This document shows, piece by piece, positions 7,714-14,675 of a stretch of DNA of 26,610 nucleotides. Origin of the DNA: Pseudomonadota bacterium (GTDB lineage Bacteria; Pseudomonadota; Alphaproteobacteria; Rhizobiales; Xanthobacteraceae); contig JAEZFA010000083.1 in assembly GCA_023417665.1 (NCBI GenBank), forward strand, positions 1 through 26,610. Direction: 5' to 3'. Under the pieces are notes generated by a model. It did no database searches and was not told where the DNA came from. It was given only the letters and a program-made list of their open reading frames with translations. How positions within the stretch are numbered: position 1 is the first letter of the stretch; each line of letters begins with the position of its first letter. The translations under genes and the position numbers were made by a program.

Positions 7714-9380
7714 AGGTTCTGATACTCGGCGGCTATGGCAATTTTGGCGGCCGGCTTGCGAGGCTGCTCGCGGACGAGGAGCGATTGACGCTGCTGATTG
7801 CGGGACGCGACCGCGCAAAAGCGGATGCTTTCATCGGCGGGCTTCAGGCAAAAGCAAAACTCGAGAGCTTTCTTTTCGATCGCGGCGGCGATGTCGAGGC
7901 GCAGCTACGCGCCGCTGCGCCGGATATCGTCGTCGATGCAAGCGGTCCGTTTCAGGTTTATGGCGACAATCCTTATCGCGTTGTGAAAGCGGCGATCGCC
8001 AATGGGGTGCATTACCTCGATCTCGCGGACGGTGCGGCGTTTGTCGAAGGTGTGCGCGCGTTCGATGCCGAGGCGCGCGAGCGGGACCTGTTTGTGATTT
8101 CAGGGGCAAGCACGACGCCGGCCCTGACCGGAGCGGCTTTTCGCGCGTTGCGAACGCGCCTGCATCGCGTCGATCGCTATTCCGGCGGCATTGCGCCGTC
8201 ACCGCATGCGGAAATTGGCGTCAATGTATATCGCGCGATCGCCAGTTATGCGGGAAAGCGCGTAAGGCTGCGTCGCGACGGCGGCGATGCGGAAGCCTAT
8301 GCGTTGATCGATGCACGGAATTTTACCATCGCGCCGCCGGGCTATCTGCCGCTGCATCGTCGCCGCTTTTCTCTGATCGAGGTGCCCGATCTCAATCTGT
8401 TTTCACGCATGGCGCCGTCCTTGCGCGATACGTGGTTCGGTGCGGGTACCGTGCCGGAATTGCTGCATCGGATGTTGAATGTCGCGGCGTCGCTGGTTCG
8501 CTGGCGCTTGCTGCCTTCGCTCGCCTTGTTCGGAAAATTATTCCATCGGGTGACGCACATGGCCCGGTTCGGCGAGGATCGCGGCGGTCTGTTCGTGTGC
8601 GTGGAGGGCACGGACGAAAGCGGCGGCGAGGTGGAATACTCCTGGCATCTTGTCGCCGAAGGCGACGATGGTCCGTTTATTCCGGCCATGGCCAGCGAGG
8701 TTTTGATCCGAAAGTGTCTTGCGCAAAATATTCCCGCATCCGGTGCGCGCTCCGCGGAGTCCGTGCTTACGCTGGAGGATCAAGCCGCGAGCTTCGAGAA
8801 ACGCTCAATTCATGCGGGTTTCCGGGCGCGGCGGTGGCCTGCCGCCGAGCCGGTATTCGAGCAAATCCTCGGTCCGGCCTATAGCCGATTGCCGCAAGCG
8901 GTTCGCGCTTTCCATGGCAGGCAAGGGGACTTCAAGGTGCACGGTCGTGCCGCGATCGATCGGGGCAGGAATCCGCTGTCGAAATTGATCGCCGTAATCC
9001 TCGGATTCCCCGAGGCCGCTGAAGATGTGCCTGTTACGGTCGAAGTCACGGCAACGCCGGCAGGCGAAATCTGGCGGCGAACGTTTGGTGAGAAGTCGTT
9101 TCAGAGCGAATTGAAAGCGGGCGCGGAGCGTTTCGAATATCTGCTCCAAGAACGTTTCGGGCCGTTGCGCTTCGGCATTGCCCTCGTCGTTGAAGCGGAC
9201 AGGCTGCGGTGGGTCATGCGCCGGGCGACGTTTCTGGGGCTCACCTTGCCGGAATTTTTCCTACCAAGAGGCGAGGTTTTCGAATCCGGCGCGGCAGACG
9301 ATTTTTATTTTTACGTCGAGATCGCGCTGCCCCTTATCGGCCTGATCGTGCGCTATCGGGGTACGCTCGATCTGCGATGA
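7710..9380 (+). CDS. Saccharopine-dehydrogenase-like NAD(P)-binding domain fused to DUF4166
   Basis: A 556-residue two-domain protein. The N-terminus has a Rossmann motif (LILGGYGNFGG, residues 4-14) and the DASGPFQVYG and NGVHYLDLADG segments typical of the saccharopine dehydrogenase NADP-binding domain, which is found in trans-acting enoyl reductases and related enzymes. The last ~180 residues (from about LGPAYSRLPQAVRAFHG) are a DUF4166 domain, ending in a hydrophobic IALPLIGLIVRYRG segment. The family resembles SDR-type oxidoreductases acting on lipophilic substrates, but no reaction is established. It starts at ATG 7710 overlapping the DUF393 stop. The fusion is known in other proteobacteria, so it is not a cloning or assembly artefact. 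Confidence 0.82.
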   Translation: MKVLILGGYGNFGGRLARLLADEERLTLLIAGRDRAKADAFIGGLQAKAKLESFLFDRGGDVEAQLRAAAPDIVVDASGPFQVYGDNPYRVVKAAIANGVHYLDLADGAAFVEGVRAFDAEARERDLFVISGASTTPALTGAAFRALRTRLHRVDRYSGGIAPSPHAEIGVNVYRAIASYAGKRVRLRRDGGDAEAYALIDARNFTIAPPGYLPLHRRRFSLIEVPDLNLFSRMAPSLRDTWFGAGTVPELLHRMLNVAASLVRWRLLPSLALFGKLFHRVTHMARFGEDRGGLFVCVEGTDESGGEVEYSWHLVAEGDDGPFIPAMASEVLIRKCLAQNIPASGARSAESVLTLEDQAASFEKRSIHAGFRARRWPAAEPVFEQILGPAYSRLPQAVRAFHGRQGDFKVHGRAAIDRGRNPLSKLIAVILGFPEAAEDVPVTVEVTATPAGEIWRRTFGEKSFQSELKAGAERFEYLLQERFGPLRFGIALVVEADRLRWVMRRATFLGLTLPEFFLPRGEVFESGAADDFYFYVEIALPLIGLIVRYRGTLDLR

Positions 9381-9396
9381 ATGATCGGCGGCTCCG

Positions 9397-9419
9397 GGGG
9401 CGACGTCTGGCGTCGCCCC
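9397..9419. terminator. Hairpin between convergent genes, possible terminator
   Basis: A perfect 9-bp GC-rich stem (GGGGCGACG at 9397-9405, CGTCGCCCC at 9411-9419) with a 5-base loop, lying in the 54-base gap between two convergent genes. No U-run follows on either strand, so termination would be weak or Rho-assisted. Confidence 0.45.
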
Positions 9420-9434
9420 GTCAAGCGAGCGCGA

Positions 9435-10199
9435 CTATCCCCGTCCCACGAACGGCATCTTGGTCGCCATAACATTCATAAAGAGCACGTTGGCATCGAG
9501 CGGCAGCGAGGCGATGTAGACGATCGCGTTCGCGACGTGCTCGACCGCGACGCGCGGTTCCACCTTGGTCGTGCCATCGGGCTGCAGTACTCCCTGCGCC
9601 ATGCGGTCGGTCATCGGAGTGACCGCATTGCCGATGTCGATCTGGCTGCAGGCGATGTCATAGGCACGGCCGTCGAGCGAAGTCGCGCGCGTCAACCCCG
9701 ATACCGCGTGCTTGGTCGAAGTATAAGGCGCGGAGAAGGGGCGCGGCGCGTAAGCGGAAATCGAGCCGTTGTTGATGATGCGGCCGCCGCGTGGCGACTG
9801 CGCCTTCATGATCTTGAAGGCTTCCTGCGTGCAGATGAAGGGGCCGGTGAGGTTCGCGGCGACGGTCGCGTTCCAGTCGTCGAGAGTGATGTCCTCGAGC
9901 GGGACCGGCGGTGTCCCACGTCCGGCATTATTGAAGACGACATCCAGCCGTCCGAACTTTTCCTTGGTCTTGGCGAAGAGCGCCTTCACCTGCGCCGGAT
10001 CGCCGACATCGGTCGGCACCACAAGACATTCGGCGCCGGCTGCTTCGATTTCCTTCGCAACCTCGTCGAGCGGTGCCTTGGTCCGGCTCGCAATCACAAG
10101 ATTGAAGCCGGCTTTCGCAAGCGCTACTGCCGATGCCCGTCCGATGCCCGAGCCTGCGCCCGTAACCAATGCGATCTTGCGCGAAGCAGCCATCGCCAT
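9435..10199 (-). CDS. SDR family NAD(P)-dependent oxidoreductase
   Basis: A 254-residue classical short-chain dehydrogenase: TGAGSGIG cofactor loop at residues 13-20, NNAG at 90-93, catalytic Ser146 (IINNGS), Tyr159 and Lys163 (YTSTK). A GGGAG ribosome site precedes ATG 10199. The C-terminus VLFMNVMATKMPFVGRG matches a subgroup often annotated as 3-oxoacyl-ACP reductase-like but with no assigned substrate. It is the last gene of a minus-strand run 61 bases after the Anbu peptidase and may be co-transcribed with it; a functional link to that system is not established. Confidence 0.9.
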   Translation of the reverse strand: MAMAASRKIALVTGAGSGIGRASAVALAKAGFNLVIASRTKAPLDEVAKEIEAAGAECLVVPTDVGDPAQVKALFAKTKEKFGRLDVVFNNAGRGTPPVPLEDITLDDWNATVAANLTGPFICTQEAFKIMKAQSPRGGRIINNGSISAYAPRPFSAPYTSTKHAVSGLTRATSLDGRAYDIACSQIDIGNAVTPMTDRMAQGVLQPDGTTKVEPRVAVEHVANAIVYIASLPLDANVLFMNVMATKMPFVGRG

Positions 10200-10260
10200 T
10201 CACTCCCTTTTGCTTTCTGATTTTCAGTTTGTTGCCCGACGTTATGCCGGGATCGACGCC

Positions 10261-11139
10261 TTACCGTTTTGGATTCTGCTGTTGCAGAACTTTCGGTGCC
10301 GGCTGCCCGGCGGTCAATTGCGCATTTGCAGCATTGGCGTGCGCCGCGGTACGGGGCAGCACGGTGTCGAGCCCATCGGACGGCATGGCTTCGACCGGCC
10401 GGGTCGAATAAGGCGGGCGCGGAATCGCAATGTGCGCAGCGCGCAGCGCGGCCGACCAGCGTTCGCGCAGGTCGGTGAAGTAGGGTTCTCCCGGCATGAT
10501 GCGATAGTTCAGCTCGATGCCGAGCGAGTCACGCCGGATCACCGCGATGTCGATCGGCAGGCCGACCGCGAGGTTCGAGCGCATGGTCGAATCCATCGAG
10601 ATCAGGCTGATCTTCAGCGCGTCATACAGGTCGGTGTCGAAATTCACCGCGCGGTCGAGAATGGGCTTGCCGTATTTGTGCTCCCCGATCTGCAGATAGG
10701 GCGTGTCGGTGGTGCATTCGATGAAGTTGCCGGCGGCATAGACCATGAAGAGGCGCAGGCGCCGGCCCGCGACCTGGCCGCCGAACAGGAAGGAGACGTC
10801 GAAGTTGATCTCCGAGTCCTCCATGAACTTCGCATCGCTTTCGTAGACCATGCGCACCGCGCGGCCGACGCGTTGTGCGGCCTGAAACATGGTCGGCGCA
10901 TCGGTCAGTTTTTCGAGTTCGCCGGTTTCCGGATTCTCGATGCCTTCGGAGAGCAGGCTGACCACGGTCTGCGAAACCGAAAGGTTCCCGGCCGACGCGA
11001 GCGCCATCACACGCTTGCCCGGTTCCTCGAACAGATGGAGTTTGCGAAAGGTCGAGATGTTGTCGAGACCCGCGTTGGTGCGCGTGTCGCCGATCATCAC
11101 GATGCCGTCGCGAACCAGAATTCCGCAGCAATAGGTCAT
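10261..11139 (-). CDS. Anbu-type proteasome-like peptidase
   Basis: A 292-residue Ntn-hydrolase of the Anbu (bacterial proteasome homologue, ancestral beta subunit) family. The protein starts MTYCCGILV, so removal of Met exposes the catalytic Thr; Asp18 and Lys33 (GDTRTNAG, TFRKLH) complete the proteasome-type Thr-Asp-Lys set. Family members assemble into cytoplasmic self-compartmentalising rings; their physiological substrates are unresolved. The body of the family ends near residue 240; about 50 further residues, rich in Pro, Ala, Gln and Arg, form a tail unlike the folded part. The three partner genes of the classical Anbu locus lie directly upstream in the same direction. The ATG at 11139 lies 87 bases after the transglutaminase stop. 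Confidence 0.92.
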   Translation of the reverse strand: MTYCCGILVRDGIVMIGDTRTNAGLDNISTFRKLHLFEEPGKRVMALASAGNLSVSQTVVSLLSEGIENPETGELEKLTDAPTMFQAAQRVGRAVRMVYESDAKFMEDSEINFDVSFLFGGQVAGRRLRLFMVYAAGNFIECTTDTPYLQIGEHKYGKPILDRAVNFDTDLYDALKISLISMDSTMRSNLAVGLPIDIAVIRRDSLGIELNYRIMPGEPYFTDLRERWSAALRAAHIAIPRPPYSTRPVEAMPSDGLDTVLPRTAAHANAANAQLTAGQPAPKVLQQQNPKR

Positions 11140-11226
11140 CGACTCAAGGGTTCCCGGTGCCGGGGGCGGAGTATGCCCGACTGCTGCAACGCGGCAAGTG
11201 CCGGAAGCTGCGGTCTTTTGGATAGG

Positions 11227-12054
11227 TTACTGCTGGGATTGGCGGCTCGCCTGATCGACCGAAACCTTCACCGCCATGGCCTCGCCGAGCCCGCCATAGC
11301 GGGTGCCGCGGACCGGGGCGGCGCCGAGATAATCGAGGCCGATCGCAACCCGGACATGGGCCTCGGTGGCACAGATGCCGTTGGCGGGGTCGAAGGCGAT
11401 CCAGCCGAGATCGGGCAGGAAAGCCTCGGTCCAGGCATGGCCGGACTCGGTATCCACCACGCCGTCGCCGCGCAGGAAATATCCGCCGACATAGCGCGCG
11501 GGAATCCGCAGGTGGCGCGCGGCGGAGCAGAAAATATGCGCATAATCCTGGCAGACGCCGTGCTTGTTGGCGAAAGCCTGCTGCGCCGTGGTGGAGGTCG
11601 CGGTCGCGTCCACGTCGAACTTGAACGCCGCATAGATATGTTGCTGCATCGCGTGCAGCGTCTCCAGCGCCGGCCGGGTTCCGTTGCCGCTGATTTCATC
11701 CGCCCATTGCATGATGTCGGCGTCGGGCAAAGTGAGATCGGTCTGGCGCAGATAGAAAGAGGGCGGAAATTTTTCCCGCGTGCCGCGCACGATGCCGTGC
11801 GAGTCCTGCGTTTCCACTTCGCCGGCGACGCGCACCGCGAGTTCGGAAATCGGACCGTCGACGGTGAAGGTATGGGTCAGGTTGCCGAACGCATCCTCGC
11901 GCGGCTCGACGCGGCAATCCTCGGAAACTTCCACGCGCCAGCGCACGACATACTGGCCGTCATGGGCGCGGGGCGACAGACGCAGAATCTGGATCGCCCG
12001 CGTGGCGGGCGTGTCGTAACGATAGATGGTTTCGTGCGCGATCCGGATTCGCAT
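11227..12054 (-). CDS. Transglutaminase-like cysteine protease family protein (Anbu locus)
   Basis: A 275-residue protein with an N-terminal beta domain (MRIRIAHETIYRYD, typical of the bacterial transglutaminase N-terminal region) and a papain-like core with the triad Cys168 (HGVCQDYAH), His206 (SGHAWTEAFL) and Asp222 (AFDPANG). The fold catalyses amide hydrolysis or transamidation. No signal peptide is seen, so it acts in the cytoplasm, unlike many transglutaminase-like proteases. This family is a constant partner of Anbu, alpha-E and ATP-grasp genes and is thought to cleave or transfer a peptide made by the ligase (inference from gene neighbourhoods). It is separated from the alpha-E gene by a 130-base gap containing a double palindrome. 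Confidence 0.92.
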   Translation of the reverse strand: MRIRIAHETIYRYDTPATRAIQILRLSPRAHDGQYVVRWRVEVSEDCRVEPREDAFGNLTHTFTVDGPISELAVRVAGEVETQDSHGIVRGTREKFPPSFYLRQTDLTLPDADIMQWADEISGNGTRPALETLHAMQQHIYAAFKFDVDATATSTTAQQAFANKHGVCQDYAHIFCSAARHLRIPARYVGGYFLRGDGVVDTESGHAWTEAFLPDLGWIAFDPANGICATEAHVRVAIGLDYLGAAPVRGTRYGGLGEAMAVKVSVDQASRQSQQ

Positions 12055-12067
12055 TGCTTCCTAACTC

Positions 12068-12157
12068 GTTATGCCCGGCCTTGTGCCGGGCATCCACGTC
12101 TTCTTCCCATCGAACACCGTTAAGGCGTGGATGCCCGCGACAAGCGCGGGCATGACG
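12068..12157. repeat. Double palindromic intergenic repeat
   Basis: Two hairpins face each other: ATGCCCGGC/GCCGGGCAT (12071-12079 with 12085-12093) and ATGCCCGCG/CGCGGGCAT (12131-12139 with 12145-12153), each with a 5-base loop. They are flanked inwards by a further inverted pair, CATCCACGTCTT (12091-12102) and AAGGCGTGGATG (12122-12133), so the whole unit can fold as a cruciform. Elements reading ATGCCCGCG-loop-CGCGGGCATCCACG are dispersed in many Bradyrhizobium-type genomes. It lies between two genes of one operon and is expected in the mRNA. Confidence 0.85.
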
Positions 12158-12184
12158 ACAAAATAAAGGTGCGAGTGTGTCACT

Positions 12185-13126
12185 TCAAATCAAATACTGA
12201 TCGCCGATCGCGTTCCCGACGCGATTGTTGTCGATCAGGAACTGGGTGATGAATTCGTGCAGGCCGGACTGGAAGATGTCTTCCATTTTCCCGTTTTCCA
12301 GCTTGCCGGTGACGGAGCGGGCGAGACGCTGCGCCTGTCCCTGCCGGCCGTAAAATTGCGAGAGATCGTCGAGATAGCGATTGATGTTCTCGTAGCAGCT
12401 TGCGAGCGAGCGCGGCATCTGCCGGTTCAGGATCAGAAGATCGGCGACGAGCCACGGCTTCACGCTGTCGCGATAGACCCAATGATAGCTGGTGCGCGCC
12501 GAAACCGAGCGCAAGATCGAGGTCCACTGGAAATAGTCGAGCGGGCCGCCGACCTGCGCCTCGCGCGGTAACAGCACATGATACTTCACGTCGAGGATGC
12601 GCGCGGTGGCGTCGGCGCGTTCGACCAGAAAGCCGAGGCGCGAGAACCAATAGGCGTCGTTCCTGAGCATGGTGCGGAAAGAAGTGCCGTCGAAACGCAC
12701 CGAAGTTTCGGTGACGAAATTCAGGAAACGCGTGAACTCCTCGCGCGTGATCCGCTTGGGGTCATAGCGGTGCAATTCATGCCATGCGGAATTGATTGTA
12801 TCCCACATCTGGCCGGTTAGCGCCGTACGCACCGAACGCGCATTGGTGCGGGCGATCTCCAGGCAGTTGCGGATCGAGGAGGGGTTGTCGAGCGCGAAAG
12901 CAAGATATTCGGTAACGGTGCGCTCGTTGGCTTCCTCGTATTTCTCCTTGAAGGAAATCGCGCAGCCCGCGGTTGCGATCGCGGAGTCCCATTCGTTGGT
13001 CTGGTTGCCGTAGCCCTGCGGCAGCGCGGAGAGCCGGTAGGTCGCGTCGAGAATGCGCGCGAGACATTCCGCGCGTTCGACGTAACGGGACAGCCAGTAG
13101 AGGTTGCTTGCGGTGCGTGAGAGCAT
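12185..13126 (-). CDS. Alpha-E domain protein (DUF403, Anbu locus)
   Basis: A 313-residue, mainly helical alpha-E protein. It opens with MLSRTASNLYWLSRYVERAECLAR, the hallmark N-terminus of the family, and has the WHELHRYDPKRI, FFRTMLRNDAYWFSRLGFLVERAD-type and RSVSARTSYHWVYRD segments with paired Arg/Glu residues that name the domain. The family always accompanies circularly permuted ATP-grasp proteins and transglutaminases and has been proposed to carry or present the ligase product; no enzymatic activity is proven. Its ATG lies one base after the ATP-grasp TGA (TGACATG), so the two are translationally coupled and probably form a complex. Confidence 0.93.
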   Translation of the reverse strand: MLSRTASNLYWLSRYVERAECLARILDATYRLSALPQGYGNQTNEWDSAIATAGCAISFKEKYEEANERTVTEYLAFALDNPSSIRNCLEIARTNARSVRTALTGQMWDTINSAWHELHRYDPKRITREEFTRFLNFVTETSVRFDGTSFRTMLRNDAYWFSRLGFLVERADATARILDVKYHVLLPREAQVGGPLDYFQWTSILRSVSARTSYHWVYRDSVKPWLVADLLILNRQMPRSLASCYENINRYLDDLSQFYGRQGQAQRLARSVTGKLENGKMEDIFQSGLHEFITQFLIDNNRVGNAIGDQYLI

Positions 13127-13127
13127 G

Positions 13128-14588
13128 TCAGCGATCCAGCACCCAGGTGTCTTTGGTTCCGCCGCCCTGGCTTGAATTCACCACCAGCGAGCCCTTGGAA
13201 AGCGCGACGCGGGTCAGGCCGCCCGGCACGATCCGGGTGCGGTCGCGTCCGGTGAGCACGAAGGGCCGCAAGTCCACATGGCGCGGTGCGATGCCTTCCT
13301 CGACGAAAGTGGGGCAGGTGGAAAGCGCGAGCGTCGGCTGTGCGATGAAGCCTTCGGGAGCTGCTTTCACCTTGGCCGCGAAGTTCTCGATGGTCTTCTT
13401 GTCGGCGGCGGGGCCGATCAGCATGCCGTAGCCGCCGGAGCCGTGGACTTCCTTCACCACCAGCTTGTCGATGTTCTCCAGTACATATTTCAGTTGATCG
13501 GGCTCGCGGCAGCGCCAGGTTTCGACGTTCTTCAGGATCGGCTCTTCGCCGAGATAGAATTTGATGATGTCGGGCATGTAGCTGTAGACGGCCTTGTCGT
13601 CGGCAATGCCGGTCCCGACCGCGTTCGCAAGCGTCACATTGCCGGCCTGATAGACCGACATCAGCCCCGGCACGCCGAGCATCGAATCCGGACGGAAGGC
13701 GAGCGGGTCGATGAAGTCGTCATCGACGCGGCGATAGATGACATCGACGCGCTTCGGTCCTTCGGTCGTGCGCATGTAGAGCATGTCGCCCTTGACGAAC
13801 ATGTCGCGGCCTTCGACCAGTTCGCAGCCGAGCTTGTCGGCAAGGAACGAGTGCTCGTAATAGGCCGAATTATAGATGCCGGGCGTCATGATGCAGACGT
13901 TGGGCTCGCCCGACGAATTGCCCGGCGCGACCGACTTCAGCGTTGCCAGGAGTTCGTCAGCGTAGTTGTCGACGGGCGCCACCGGATGATCGATGAAAAG
14001 CTCCGGAAAGAGCCTTAGCATGATCTCGCGGTTCTCGAGCATGTAGGACACGCCGGAAGGCACGCGCGCGTTGTCTTCCAGCACATAGAAATTGTCCGGA
14101 TCGACGCGGACGACATCAATGCCCGCGATCATCACGTAAATGTCGTGCGGCACCCGCTGGCCGTTCATCTCGGGGCGGAACACCGGATTGCCGTAGATCA
14201 GTTCTTCCGGGACGAGGCCCGCGCGCAAGATTTCGCGTTTATGGTAGGCGTCGCTGAGATACATGTTCAGCGCTTTGACGCGCTGCTCGAGGCCCCGCGA
14301 AAGCTTCTGCCATTCGCCGCGATTGAGAATGCGGGGAATGATGTCGAAGGGGATCAGCCGCTCGGTGGAGGCGGTATCGCCATAGACGGCGAAGGTGATG
14401 CCGATCCGCCGGAAGATGAATTCCGCTTCCTTGCGGCGATAGTCGAGCACGTCCTTCGGAATGGTATCGAGCCAGTGCGCCAGCTGTTGGTAAGCGGGCC
14501 GGACTGAGCCGTCGGGCGTACGCATCTCGTCATAAAAGGCAGGGCTACGCGAGGACAAATCGGGCTCCGGTATTGTGCCCGCAATCAT
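13128..14588 (-). CDS. Circularly permuted type 2 ATP-grasp protein (Anbu locus)
   Basis: A 486-residue ligase-like protein started at ATG 14588; the frame is open for 13 more codons to 14627 but the homologous part begins at about YDEMRTPDGSVRPAYQQL. Family segments in order: FIFRRIGITFAVYGD, ERLIPFDIIPRIL, VPHDIYVMIAGIDVVR, YVLEDNARVPSGVSYMLENR, VDVIYRRVDDDFIDP, LVVKEVHGSGGYGMLIGP and the C-terminal HVDLRPFVL...GGLTRVAL...NSSQGGGTKDTWVL. ATP-grasp enzymes form amide bonds through acyl-phosphates; this branch is predicted to make short peptides or attach them to proteins. It is the first gene of the tight Anbu cluster; the ribosome site is weak. The ligase-like gene upstream ends 87 bases away, so shared transcription is possible. 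Confidence 0.93.
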   Translation of the reverse strand: MIAGTIPEPDLSSRSPAFYDEMRTPDGSVRPAYQQLAHWLDTIPKDVLDYRRKEAEFIFRRIGITFAVYGDTASTERLIPFDIIPRILNRGEWQKLSRGLEQRVKALNMYLSDAYHKREILRAGLVPEELIYGNPVFRPEMNGQRVPHDIYVMIAGIDVVRVDPDNFYVLEDNARVPSGVSYMLENREIMLRLFPELFIDHPVAPVDNYADELLATLKSVAPGNSSGEPNVCIMTPGIYNSAYYEHSFLADKLGCELVEGRDMFVKGDMLYMRTTEGPKRVDVIYRRVDDDFIDPLAFRPDSMLGVPGLMSVYQAGNVTLANAVGTGIADDKAVYSYMPDIIKFYLGEEPILKNVETWRCREPDQLKYVLENIDKLVVKEVHGSGGYGMLIGPAADKKTIENFAAKVKAAPEGFIAQPTLALSTCPTFVEEGIAPRHVDLRPFVLTGRDRTRIVPGGLTRVALSKGSLVVNSSQGGGTKDTWVLDR

Positions 14589-14675
14589 GCCAGTCAATCG
14601 GCTTTGGCGCAAAAGGCGGCAACGCACAGGACTTTGGCAACGCGCCCAAGGATTAAGCGTTCCGCCGGAAACGGC

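Noticed and set aside
9769..12123. Plus-strand open frame opposite the SDR, Anbu and transglutaminase genes
   Set aside because: It spans three well-supported minus-strand genes and shows no family motif.
12068..12157. CRISPR or insertion-sequence remnant
   Set aside because: Only two palindromes facing each other, no regular spacers and no transposase sequence.
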